A stretch of 64,000 nucleotides of DNA from CAVUFH01 sp963740835 (GTDB taxonomy: Bacteria > Actinomycetota > Acidimicrobiia > IMCC26256 > PALSA-610). Positions 26,629 through 37,179 of the stretch are shown piece after piece. The position numbers were made by a program, and so were the translations under genes. The notes under the pieces are model-generated. The model ran no database searches. It was not told the origin of the DNA and worked only from the letters and a program-made list of their open reading frames with translations. The stretch lies in contig CAVUFH010000002.1 in NCBI GenBank assembly GCA_963740835.1, positions 62,001 through 126,000 on the forward strand. The letters are read 5' to 3'. How positions within the stretch are numbered: position 1 is the first letter of the stretch; every line of letters starts with the position of its first letter.

Positions 26629-28793
26629 CCACTGATACGGGACCGGCGCCGACGATCCATCGCGCGCGCCGCCAGCGGCGGCCGTCCGGCGCGCCCCCGC
26701 CGCTGCCGCGCAGCATCGGCACCAGTGGAAAAGGATGGCTCGTTGCGTCCGTCGCGCTGCTCGTTTGGGTCGTGTTGGTCACGCAGACCCACTGGGCGCA
26801 ACGGATCACGGAGCGTGCCGACGCCGCGTTTTTCCGGCAGATCGCGCGCATGCGCGCGAGTTGGTTGACCGATCTGCTCGAGCCCGTCAACCGGATCGCG
26901 TCGGGCTGGGCCGTGACGATCGTCAGTGTCGGAATGCTCGTCGCCCTGGTGATTTTCCGAAGGTGGCGCCATCTCTTCACGTTCGTCGGCAGCGTGTTTG
27001 TCCTGGAATTGATCGGGGTGTTCTTCTACAGCCAATACCAGCGGCCGCGTCCGTTCGACGTCACGATCATCGGCCGCTGGCGCGGATGGTCGTTTCCTTC
27101 GGCGCCGGTCGCGGTCGTGACGATCATCGCGGTCGGGATCATCTACTCGATGGTCGTGCCCGGTCGCGCCCGCACGATCGCGAAGGGTGTCGCGTTCGTG
27201 GCCGTCGGGTTGGTCCTGGTCGCCCGGCTGTACCTCGCTGTGGATCATCCGTTCGACGTCTTGGTGAGCATCGCGATCGCGGTGGCACTGCCGCTCAACG
27301 CATTCCGTTTCTTCACGCCCAATGAGGTCTTCCCGGTTGCGTACCGGCAAGGGAAGACCGCGCACCTCGATGTCGGTGGTCGCAGGGGCGAGGCGATCCG
27401 TGAGGCCGTGGAGCACCAGCTCGGCATCACCGTGCTGGACATGAAGCCGGTCGGCCTCGCCGGGTCCGGTGGCTCCACACCGCTGCGACTGCACGTCGCG
27501 ACCGATCCCGACGCGTTCCTCTTCGGGAAGCTCTACGCGATGAATCACGTGCGTGCCGATCGCTGGTACAAGCTCGGCCGAACGCTCCTGTACGGACGGC
27601 TCGAGGACGAAGCGCCGTTCCAATCGGTGCGGCGGCTGGTCCAGTACGAGGATTACACGTTGCGGTTGATGCGGGACTGCGGCGTCCCGACCGCGAACCC
27701 GGCCGGCATCGTCGAGCTCACGCCGGAGCGCGAGTACCTGCTCGTCACGGAGTTCCTCGACGGCGCACAGGAGATCAGCGAAGTCGAGCTCGACGACGTG
27801 ATCATCGACGAGGGGCTCGCGCTCATCCGCAAGCTCTGGGACAACGGTCTCGCGCACCGCGACATCAAACCTGCGAACCTGATGGTGCGCGACGGTCACC
27901 TCTACCTCATCGACGTCGCGTTCGCGCAGGTACGGCCGTCACCGTGGCGGGAAGCCGTAGACCTTGCGAACATGATGCTCGTCCTCGCGGTGCAGACCGA
28001 TCCGGATCGTGTCTACGAGCACGCGCTGCAGTACTTCACGCCGGACGATATCGCGGAGGCCTTCGCGGCGACGCGCGGCGTGGCGAGCCCGACGCAGTTG
28101 CGTTCGGTCATGAAGCACGACGGCCGGGACCTCGTTGCGCAGTTCCGCGCGCTCGCGCCCGCGCGCCGGCCGATCTCGTTGCAACGCTGGGGATTCCGCC
28201 GCGTCGCGCTCGCGATCGTGGTCGTGCTCGGCTTGATCGTCGGGAGCCAGGCCGTCTTCGGGTTGTTCACCCCGGCGGAGCCGAACCTCGTCAGCGCGAG
28301 GCCCGACTGCGGCACCAACAACCTGATGGTGCTCATGGCGCAATCGGTCCCTTCGGCGACATCGGTGCCGTGCGTCGCCGCGCTTCCCGCCGGGTGGGAG
28401 GTCGGCTCTGTAAGCGTGCGCCAGGACCGGGCGCGCTTCTGGTTGAACTCCGATCGAGGCGGCAAGCACGCCGTAGAGGTTCGATTGGTTCCGCCTAACG
28501 CCTGCCGGACCGCCGGCGCAACCGAAGTGCCGAGCGACCAAGTCGGGATGCATCGGCTCGAGCGCCCCGAAGCACTCCCACCGAACCTGCGGAGTACGCG
28601 CTTCTACGTGTTCGACGGGGGGTGCATCACCTATCGCTTCGCGTTCGACGGCACCGCCAGCGCGTCGCTCATGTTCGACGCGGAGACAGCGCTCTCGTTC
28701 CAGCCGCGGGACGAACTCGTGCAAGAGGTCGAGCACGACTTCGGACTCACACTGTGTGGCGCGGATGCGCGGCGCTGCCCCGGGGGTTCCTGA
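26625..28793 (+). CDS. PAP2-like / kinase-like membrane protein with C-terminal ectodomain
   Basis: 722 residues. An N-terminal PAP2-like membrane domain (five to six helices) keeps RPRPF and ARLYLAVDHPFDVLV motifs, but PSGH reads PSAP, so the catalytic His of that motif is missing. A cytoplasmic kinase-like domain follows with AHRDIKPANLMV (HRD and Asn intact) and LIDVAFAQ (DVA for DFG, Asp kept). A further helix near residue 535 (RRVALAIVVVLGLIVGSQAV) leads to an outside domain with four or more cysteines. The mix suggests a membrane kinase linked to lipid or polyprenyl phosphate chemistry. It overlaps the osmolyte-binding gene upstream. Confidence 0.75.
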   Translation: MTTDTGPAPTIHRARRQRRPSGAPPPLPRSIGTSGKGWLVASVALLVWVVLVTQTHWAQRITERADAAFFRQIARMRASWLTDLLEPVNRIASGWAVTIVSVGMLVALVIFRRWRHLFTFVGSVFVLELIGVFFYSQYQRPRPFDVTIIGRWRGWSFPSAPVAVVTIIAVGIIYSMVVPGRARTIAKGVAFVAVGLVLVARLYLAVDHPFDVLVSIAIAVALPLNAFRFFTPNEVFPVAYRQGKTAHLDVGGRRGEAIREAVEHQLGITVLDMKPVGLAGSGGSTPLRLHVATDPDAFLFGKLYAMNHVRADRWYKLGRTLLYGRLEDEAPFQSVRRLVQYEDYTLRLMRDCGVPTANPAGIVELTPEREYLLVTEFLDGAQEISEVELDDVIIDEGLALIRKLWDNGLAHRDIKPANLMVRDGHLYLIDVAFAQVRPSPWREAVDLANMMLVLAVQTDPDRVYEHALQYFTPDDIAEAFAATRGVASPTQLRSVMKHDGRDLVAQFRALAPARRPISLQRWGFRRVALAIVVVLGLIVGSQAVFGLFTPAEPNLVSARPDCGTNNLMVLMAQSVPSATSVPCVAALPAGWEVGSVSVRQDRARFWLNSDRGGKHAVEVRLVPPNACRTAGATEVPSDQVGMHRLERPEALPPNLRSTRFYVFDGGCITYRFAFDGTASASLMFDAETALSFQPRDELVQEVEHDFGLTLCGADARRCPGGS

Positions 28794-28794
28794 C

Positions 28795-30745
28795 GTGGAC
28801 GCGCTGCTCGATCCTGCTGCGCGTGGTGCTCGGCATCGCCATCGCCGCGTTCGTGACGGTGGTCTCGCTGCGGCTGCTCGGTATGCGCCGGGGCTGGTTG
28901 CGCGCGTTGATCTCCGGCATCATCGGATGGGGGATCGCCGGCCTGATCGCGCTCGACCTCGCGAAGTGGCACTGGGGCGAGCAAGGACTGTTCTTGCACA
29001 CGCTCGTGATCGGCATCCCGACGACGATGACCGTCGCGGTCATCCTCGACCTCCTCGCCCGTCCCGGTTCGCTGGCGATCGGCGAGCATGCAGGTCTCGT
29101 GACCGCGCCGCGACCGGTCCGGGCCGTGCGCCGGCGCATCGACGTCCTGCGGCGGTACCGCGAGCTGTTGCGCCTCGCGCGGCGCGAAGGTTTCGGCCCG
29201 TTGATGTCGAGCTCCGAGCGCGCGGGGCGTTCCCTCGACGATGTCGGTGTGCGCGTCCGGCGCGTGCTCGAGGACGCGGGCGGCGTGTACATCAAGCTCG
29301 GTCAGATCGCCGCGACGCGCGTCGACTTCGTCCCGCCCGACATCGCCCGCGAGCTGAGCTCCCTCCAGAACCGTGTCGCGCCGGTCCCGATGGAGGAGCT
29401 CAAGGTCGTGCTCGAGGCGGAGCTCGGCACCGAGATCGAGAAGGTGTTCGCCGAGTTCGACTGGGAGCCACTCGCCTCCGCCTCGATCGGTCAGACCTAC
29501 CGAGCGCGCCTGTACACGGGTGAACCCGTCGTCGTGAAGGTGCAGCGCCCGAACATCCATGAAGAGACGGAACGGGACCTTGCCGCGCTCTCCCTGGTTG
29601 CGAACGTCGCGCAGCGGCGCACCGCGTTCGGCGCGGGTTTGCGTTCGGGCGAGGTGCTCGACCAGTTCGCGACCAGCCTGCGCGAGGAGCTCGACTTCCG
29701 GCACGAAGCCGATGCCATGGAAGAGATGGCGCTCGTGCTCGGTTCACGCTCCAACGTCCGCGTCCCGAGCGTGCACCGCGAGTTCTGCACCCGCCGAGTG
29801 CTCGTGCAGGAGCGGTTCGATGGCTGGACCCTCGCCGACATCGACGAGCTGGACGCGGCCGGCCTCGACCGCGACGCGCTGGCGCAGCAGCTGTTGCGGT
29901 CGACGATCGACCAGGTGCTCGGCGTCGGCTTCTTCCACGCCGATCCGCACCCCGGCAACATCTTCGCCTTCCCCGACGGCACGCTCGGCCTGATCGACTT
30001 CGGCGCCGTTGGCCGCCTGGATCCGATCCAGCAGGCCGCGGTCGTCGACATCCTGGGCGCGCTCGTGCGACGGGATGTCGCCCAGTTGCGCGATGGGATC
30101 GAACGGGTCGCCGATCTGACCGAGACGGTGTCGCCCGACCGGTTGGAGCGCGCGCTGGCCCGGCTCATGGCCGACCACCTGAAGCCGAGCGGTGCGGTGG
30201 ACCCCGCGGTGCTGCAAGACCTGATCGCGCTGCTCACGAACTTCGGTGTGCGGCTCCCGGGCGAGCTCGTGATCCTCTCGCGCGCGCTCGTCACGCTCGA
30301 CGGGACGTTGCGGGTGCTCACGCCCGGCCTCTCGCTCGTGACAGCGACCAGCGAGATCATGCTGTCGACGGACACGCCCCGAGAGGTCGCGCCCGAAGCC
30401 ATGATCCGCGACGAGCTGCTCGCCGCCCTCCCGCAACTAAGGCGGCTCCCGGATCGGATCGACCGGATACTCACGCTCACCGGTCGAGGCGACCTGCGCA
30501 TCCGTCACGTGATGGATGAAGACGGCAAGCGCACGATTCGCACGCTCGTGAATCGGGCGCTCCTCGCGGCCGTCGGCGCTGCGTTCCTCGTTGTCGCGAC
30601 GCTGTTGCTCATCGCTCCCGAAGACGGCCCGCGCGTCGCAACCGGCACCGGGTTGTACGAGGTCTTCGGCTACGGCGGGCTCCTGCTCGGCACGGTTCTG
30701 ATGTTGCGCGTCGCCGCGGGCGTCGCTCGAGATGGGACGACATGA
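28795..30745 (+). CDS. UbiB/ABC1-family atypical kinase with membrane segments at both ends
   Basis: About 649 residues. The kinase core is a clear UbiB/ADCK (ABC1) atypical kinase: the KxGQ motif (GGVYIKLGQIAATRVDFVPP), VVKVQRPNIHEETERDL, FFHADPHPGNIF and LIDFGAVGRLD. It has N-terminal helices (RVVLGIAIAAFVTVVSLRLL and more) and two C-terminal helices. UbiB proteins support isoprenoid lipid synthesis or transport. GTG at 28795 just after the previous stop reads VDALL and needs one extra base near 28810 removed to join ILLRVVLGIA. The first canonical start in the main frame is GTG 28823. Its end overlaps the next ATG (ATGA). Confidence 0.85.
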
Positions 30746-33148
30746 CCATGATCTCCTCTTCCGAACTGCATCTCGAGGCACCGGCCGGCGCACTCGATGC
30801 CGATATCAGGCCGCCCGGCGAGCGCTACTTCCGCCACCCGGGCGACGTCCTGCGCCTGCTGTGCTGGGGCGCGCTGACCGCCGTGCTCGCGAGCTTCGTC
30901 GCGGTCACGACCTCGTCGAGCACGGGTCTCACCGCCGACCTCGGCCGGGCCGCGGGCCACGTGCCCGACTCGTTGCGTGAGTTGGTGCTCGCGATCACGC
31001 AGGTCGCCGCGATCGCGTTGCCCGTGCTCGTCGTGGCCGTCCTCCTGTACCAGCAACGCTTCCGTCGGCTCGGGCTGCTCGCCCTCGCGGGCGCCGCCGG
31101 TGCGGCCGCGTTCGCGCTGCTCGACGTGGCGCTCGATCTGCACCCGCGTGTCGCGGGCGCGGTGACGAGTGGCACGTGGGTCGCATCGACGCACTTCCCC
31201 TCGCTCGCCTACGCCGCCGGTGCCGCGGCCGCGTCGACGTTGGGCAAGCCCTGGCTGCCGCGATCGTGGCGGCGCGCGGCCGACATCGCCCTGTTGGTGC
31301 TCGCGGCGGCGATGGCGCTCGCCGGGAGTGCCGGCGTGCCCGAGCTCGTCCTCGCGCTCGCCGCGGGCGCGACGGTGGGCGCGGCGTCTGCTCGTCGGGT
31401 TCGGCGCACCCAACCGGCGGCCGGCCCCGGCGGCGGTGGCGCGTGCGCTCGACCAGGCCGGCCTGGAACTCCGCGAGCTCTCGCTCACCCGGGCCGAAGG
31501 GGGTCGCGCGCAGCTGTACCGCGCGGACACGGCCGACGGCGGCAGCTTCGTGAAGGTGTACGCCCAGGACAGTCGCGACGCCGACCTCTTGTATCGCTTG
31601 TACCGCGCGTTGCTGTTGCGCGGGCCGAACGACGACTTCCCCTCGCTCTCGCTGGAGCACGACGTCGAGCACGAAGCGTTGATGTTGCTCATGGCCGGCC
31701 AGGCGGGCGTCGCGACGCCGGCTGTCCGTGCGGTGACGGAGCTCGCGGACGGATCGATGGTGCTCGCGATGGAGCGCGTCGACGGACGCGTGCTCGACCA
31801 GCTCGCAGCGAGTGAGGTCGACGCCGACTTGCTGGACGCGATCTGGCAGGAAGTCGCGCGCCTGCACCGGGCACGGTTCGCGCATCGAGTGCTGCGCGCC
31901 GGCAACATCATGGTCACCGATCGGCGCCCGCGGCTCATCGACATGGACTTCGCGAAGGAGGCGGCGTCGCCACGGCTCCAGGCGATCGACCGGGCCGAGT
32001 TGTTGACGTCACTCGCCGCGATCGTCGGGGCCGACGCCGCGGTCGCCTCGGCCGCGCGGGTGCTCGCCGCGGCGGACCTCGCCGCGGCCGCACCGTTCCT
32101 GCAACCGCTCGCACTGTCCGCCGCGACGCGCAAGCAGGCATCAAAGACGACGCTCGGCGAGTTGCGGACGCAGATCGCCGCGGTCACCGGTGAAGAGCCA
32201 CCGCCGTTGGAGCGCCTGATACGCGTTCGGCCGCGCACGCTGATGATGATCACGGTCGGTGTCGGCGCGTTCTACCTGCTCCTTCCCCAGTTGGCGCATG
32301 TCGGCGACAGCTTCACCGCGCTGCGTCACGCGAACTTCGCCTGGATCGCGGTGTGCATCGTGATGTCGTTGCTCACCTACGTGGCGTCGGCGATCGGGCA
32401 GGCGGGCGGCGTCCCCGGCCACCTTCCGTTCCTACCGAACATCGAGGCTCAAGCCGCGTCGTCATTCGTGAACCGAGTCACACCGGCGAACGTCGGCGGG
32501 ATGGCACTGAACGTTCGCTTCATGCAGAAGGTCGGGGTCGACCCGCCGGTGGCGGTCACGGGCATGGGGCTCAACGTGCTCGCGGGCGCGCTCGTGCACT
32601 CGGTGCTGCTGGTCCTGTTCCTCGCGTGGGCCGGCCAGTCCAACTCCGGCTTCAAGATCCCGGCGAGCAGCAAGCTGCTCGTCTTCATCGCGGTCGCGCT
32701 CGCTGTCCTCGGCATCGTCATGGCGACCCGACGGGGGAGACGGCTTATGCGCGACCACGTGTGGCGCTTCCTCGTCCAGTCATGGGCGAGCATCAAGGTC
32801 CTGGCGCGCTCGCCCTCGAAGCTCCTCATGCTGTTCGGCGGTTCCGCCGGCGTGACGCTCGCCTACATCGCCGCATTCGCGGCGGCCATCGCCGCGTTCA
32901 GCGGCGACGTGACCTTTGCGCAAGCCGGCGCGGTGTACCTCGGGGCTTCGCTCGTGGCTGCCGCGGCACCGACGCCGGGAGGCCTCGGCGCGATGGAAGC
33001 CGCGCTCGTCGCGGGGCTCACGGGTGTCGGAATGGAACCGGGCCCGGCCGTCGCCGCGGTGTTGAGCTACCGGCTGGCGACGTACTGGCTGCCGATCCTG
33101 CCCGGCTGGATCAGCTTCCAGCTCCTCGAGCGCCGCAACTACATCTAG
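30742..33148 (+). CDS. Kinase-like/flippase-like membrane fusion protein, paralogue 2 (frameshifted)
   Basis: About 801 residues after removing one extra base at 31387 (between ATVGAA and LLVGFGAPNRR). The architecture matches paralogue 1: N-terminal membrane domain (LLCWGALTAVLASFVAVTTS ...), kinase-like domain, and C-terminal YbhN flippase domain (VNRVTPANVGGMALNVRFMQ, AAAPTPGGLGAMEAAL, YRLATYWLPILPGW). The kinase core keeps FVKV and EHEALML. It has AHRVLRAGNIMV (HRV for HRD) and LIDMDFAKE, so it should be inactive as a kinase. Start ATG 30742 overlaps the UbiB stop. The next gene follows with 28 bases. Confidence 0.78.
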
Positions 33149-33176
33149 CGACAAGCGCGAGATAGGAGTGTGTGCA

Positions 33177-33907
33177 ATGGGCGACAACACGCACGAAACG
33201 CGGCAGACTTCGGGGATGGCGAGCGACGTCACGCGCCGATCGACGCGGCGCGCGGTCGTGATCACGTTCGTCGACCGCGCTCGCGGTCCTCGTCGTGTGC
33301 ATCCTGATCGTCCGTTCCGGCAAGGTCTCGCAGCTCGAGAAGGACGTGTTCCACGTCATCAACGGGTTGCCGAACTTCCTGCGCCCGATCATGTATGTGT
33401 TCCAGCTCGCCGGGTTGTTGTTCGTCCCGCTCCTCGTCGCGATCGGTGCCGCGATCTACCGCAAGTGGTGGCTCGCGCTCTGCCTCGTGCTCGTCATCCC
33501 GGTGAAGCTCTTCTTCGAGCACGAGGTCATCAAGAAGCTCGTCGACCGGCAGCGCCCGGGCACGAGCATCTGCCACGGCGACCCCACGTGCGGGCACTTC
33601 CGGGACGTGCCGCTGCACGGTGAGTCCTTCGTGTCCGGGCACGCGATCATCACCGGGCGTCATCGCGACCTTGTTGTGGGGCTACCTCAACCGGACCGGT
33701 CGCATCATCGTGGTCAGCGTTGCGCTCCTGAACGGCGTCGCTCGGATCTACCTGGGCGCCCACAATCCGCTCGACATCGTGGGCGGCCTGGCGCTCGGCG
33801 TTTGCATCGGTTGCCTCTTCTTGTTCATCATCGAACCCGTGTGGCGTGATGCACGGCATCGCGTCCGCCGCGATGAGGCCCCGTCGCCTGCGCCGGAGAA
33901 TGCGTGA
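33177..33907 (+). CDS. PAP2-family membrane phosphatase, two frameshifts
   Basis: About 242 residues after removing two extra bases (33270 and about 33655). The catalytic motifs are all intact: KKLVDRQRP, SFVSGHA and ARIYLGAHNPLDIVGG, as in lipid and polyprenyl (di)phosphate phosphatases such as BacA-unrelated PgpB/YwoA enzymes. About six membrane helices are expected, with the active site facing outside. The ATG at 33177 follows GGAG. It lies between two kinase-flippase fusion genes and its stop overlaps the GTG of the third (GTGA), so the group is translated together. Confidence 0.8.
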
Positions 33908-36323
33908 CCGTAACCACGACGCCGCCGGAGTCCGAAGAGTCTCCTGACACCCCGATCGACATCACCGAGATCAGCGGTCCGAACACCGAGCGGTCGCCTG
34001 TCTACGTCCTGTCGCTCGTGGTCGCGGTGTTCGTGTTCCTCGTCGGCCTGTTCCTTGCCCTGGCCGACAAGAGCGCGCTCGTCGGGTTCGAGTCCGACGT
34101 CGTCGAGTTCTTCCACAAGTTGCCCAACCCGTTCGAGCGCTTCCTCATCGGGCTCTCCCAGTTCGTGGCGGTGCTGTACCCGATCGTTCTCGTCACGCTC
34201 TTCGTCGTGCTGCGGCGTCCGCTCGGGCTGCTCATCGCCGCGGTCGCGGGCACGGCCGCGGGGTTCGCGGTCTGGGGTCTCGAGCAGGTGCTCGAGACCA
34301 ACCATCCGGCTGCGCTCCAAGCCGCGCAGACGGCCCACACCTGGATCGTCGGCTCCGCGTTCCCCGACTACGTCTACGTCGGGGTCGCGTCCGCGCTCGC
34401 GGTCGTCGTCGGCGCCGAGGTCGGTCGTAGGTGGCGGCACGTCGCGTGGGTGTTCGTCGGCGCGGTCGTGGTGTTCCGGATCGTCGCGGGCGCCAACGTC
34501 CCCGTCGACCTCGCGATCGCGATTGCCATCGGATGGGCCTGCGGCGACATCGCGCTCCTCGCGTTCGGATCGCCGATCCACCGCTCGACCGGACACGACA
34601 TCGCGGTGGCGATGGCCCGCAGCGGCTACCCGCTCAGCCGCATCGCGCCGGCCTCGGTCGACGCGCGCGGTTCGACCCCGTGGTTCGCGACGACGCAGGA
34701 GCACGGCCCGGCTTTCGTGAAGGTCCTCGGCCGGGACGAGCGCGACGCCGACCTCGTGTTCCGGCTGTACCGCTACCTTCGCCTCAAGAACGTCGGCGAC
34801 CAACGTCCGTTCTCGGACCTTCGGCGCACCGTCGAGCACGAGGCGCTGCTCGCGCTGAAAGCGCGTGACAGCGGCGTCCGCACACCGCACCTGCTGACTG
34901 TCGCGACCGTGGACCCCGACGGCCTGCTGCTCGCGTACGAGATGATCGAAGGCAAGTCCCTCGACGGCATCCCCGCGCCATGGAGCGACGAGTTGCTGCG
35001 CGGAATCTGGGAGCAGGTCGCGATCCTCCGGCGTGAACGCATCGCGCACCGTGATCTCCGGCGCGCCAACATCTTCGTCGACCCCGACGGCACGCCGTGG
35101 ATCATCGACTTCGGCTTCAGCGAGCTCGCGGCCACCGACGACATGCTGAACCAGGACGCGGCCCAGCTCCTCGCCGCGAGCGTCGATCATCGTCGGGCCC
35201 GAGCGCGCCGTCGCGACCGCGGTTGAGGTGCTCGGGCAATGACGCGGTCGGCGCGTCGCTCGCGTACTTGCAGATGCCCGCGTTCGCGGGTGCAACCCGC
35301 ACCGCGCTGAAGACGCAGAAGGGTCTGCTCGAATCCCTGCGCAACACGGTGATCGCCACAACCGGCACGCCCGAGATCAAGTACGAGCCGCTGAACCGCA
35401 TCTCGCTGCGGACCGTCCTCATGCTCTTGGCCAGCCTCGTCGCGATCTACGTGCTGATACCGCAGCTCAGCGACGTCGAAGGCATGGTACGGCAGCTGAA
35501 GGACGCGAACTGGGCGTTCGTTTTCGGAACGCTGGTGTTCTCCTTCATCACCTACCTCGGTGCCGGGATCAGCCTCGTGGCCGCGTGCCCGGTGCCGGTG
35601 CAGTACGGCAATGCGGTCGAAGTCAGCCTCGCCGGGTCGTTCGTCAACCGCATCACGCCCGCCGGCATCGGCGGTATCGGCCTCAACCTGCGGTTCATGC
35701 AGAAGGCCGGTGCCAACACCACCGAAGCCGCGTCCCGTTGGGGTGTGAACGCGCTCGCGGGCGGCGTCGTGCACATCTCGCTCACCGCGTTGTTCGTGCT
35801 CTGGGCGGGCAAGAACGGCGCGTTCGACTTCCAGCTGCCGAAGATGCCGTTGCTCGTCGCGCTCGGCGTGATCCTCATTGTCGCCGGCGTCGTGTTCCTC
35901 CTGCCGTACGGCCGACGGAAGCTGCTCGGACCGGTCAAGGGCGTCGTGCAACACGCGTGGCAGGGCGTCGTCGGGATCGCGCGCGAGCCGACACGACTCG
36001 CGCTGATGTTCCTCGGTGGGTCAATGGTCACACTCGGCTACCTGTTCGGGTTCTACGTCGCGATCCGCGCGTTCGGCGGTACGACATCGCTCGCCGCGGC
36101 CGGCGCCGTCTACCTCGCCGGCTCCGCGATCGGGCAGGCTGCGCCCACTCCCGGCGGCCTCGGTGCGGTCGAAGCGGTGCTGATCGCCGGGCTGGTGAGC
36201 GTTGGCCTCGACAAGGAGATCGCGGTACCGGCCGTGCTCCTGTTCCGCCTGGCGACGTTCTGGATCCCGATCCTCCCGGGCTGGCTCTCCTTCACCGCGT
36301 TGTCGCACGGGGAAGAGATCTGA
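33904..36323 (+). CDS. Kinase-like/flippase-like membrane fusion protein, paralogue 3 (two frameshifts)
   Basis: About 805 residues after removing extra bases at 35182 and about 35236. The N-terminal membrane domain resembles PAP2 in layout (SAFPDYVYVGVASAL, ANVPVDLAIAIAIG) but lacks its His residues. The kinase-like domain is the best preserved of the three: Lys273 in AFVKV, EHEALLAL, Asp384 in AHRDLRRANIFV, and D402-F403-G404 in IIDFGFSEL. The C-terminal YbhN domain has VNRITPAGIGGIGLNLRFMQ, QAAPTPGGLGAVEAVL and FRLATFWIPILPGW. It is predicted to be an active kinase joined to a lipid flippase-like domain; the substrate is unknown. Confidence 0.8.
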
Positions 36324-36330
36324 GCGGACG

Positions 36331-37011
36331 TTGGCGAAGCCGCACGTCGCTGTCCACCTCCAGCGCCACCTCATCATGCTGGCGGGCGCGGCGGCCGCGT
36401 TCTTCATCGCATTCCTGATCGTCGACAACAACACGGTTTCGGTGTCCGATTGGGAAATCGACCTCACCACGTGGATCAACGACGCGCCGGGATGGCTCGC
36501 CCACCTGCTCTGGCCGATCATGCAGCTCGGCACCGTCTGGGGGCCGATGGTGATCGGGATCGTCGCGATCTATGTCTACGGGTGGCGCCGGGGGGTCGCG
36601 GTGATCGTCAGCGGCATCGCCGCGTGGTTCCTCGCCAAGTATGTCAAGGACATCGTGTCGCGCGGGCGCCCGTTGCACTTCATCCCGACGATCGACGTGC
36701 GCGAGGGGAAAGGCACCGGGCTGGGATTCGTATCAGGGCACACGGCCGTCGCGTTCGCGATCGCCACGGCCTTGCTCCCGGTGCTCAGGTTGCGCGGCCG
36801 GATCATCGCCTACTCACTCGCGTCGATCGTCGGTCTGTCGCGCATCGTCTACGGCGTGCACTTCCCGCTGGACGTGGTCGGTGGCGCGGCCCTCGGCATC
36901 ATGTGCGGCTGCGTCGTCGACATCGTGATGCTCGCGATCCCCACGCCGAAAGCCGGGGTGACGGCCCGATCCCGGACGTCGCCGTCGCGCCCGCGACGGA
37001 TGTCGTCGTGA
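36331..37011 (+). CDS. PAP2-family membrane phosphatase
   Basis: About 226 residues from TTG 36331 (ATG 36376 is a shorter option). Catalytic motifs are intact: KDIVSRGRP, GFVSGHT and SRIVYGVHFPLDVVGG, with about six membrane helices. It is likely to remove phosphate from a lipid or polyprenyl phosphate on the outer face. It ends the 18-37 kb membrane locus, seven bases after the third fusion gene. The last about 20 residues (TARSRTSPSRPRRMSS) look out of frame. Another frame continues to 37097 with good coding bias (PDVAVAPATDVVVTITDG), so the true C-terminus may be longer. Confidence 0.82.
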   Translation: MAKPHVAVHLQRHLIMLAGAAAAFFIAFLIVDNNTVSVSDWEIDLTTWINDAPGWLAHLLWPIMQLGTVWGPMVIGIVAIYVYGWRRGVAVIVSGIAAWFLAKYVKDIVSRGRPLHFIPTIDVREGKGTGLGFVSGHTAVAFAIATALLPVLRLRGRIIAYSLASIVGLSRIVYGVHFPLDVVGGAALGIMCGCVVDIVMLAIPTPKAGVTARSRTSPSRPRRMSS

Positions 37012-37179
37012 CCATCACCGACGGCTCCCTCCCGTTCACCGGATCGACCCCTGCCCAGCTGCTCCGGGGCCTCGGACAGCCACACTGGGCGAGGTGATGA
37101 ATGCCGGTGTCCGCCGCCGCCGGGCGGCCGGCCGCCCGAGCTGACTCAGTTTTCCTGGGAAACACCCGATATTGGTCTC

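Noticed and set aside
33177..36323. Programmed ribosomal frameshifting in the PAP2 and fusion genes
   Set aside because: The shift sites share no slippery heptamer or downstream structure, and the same type of one-base insertion occurs in unrelated genes such as proB and helD.
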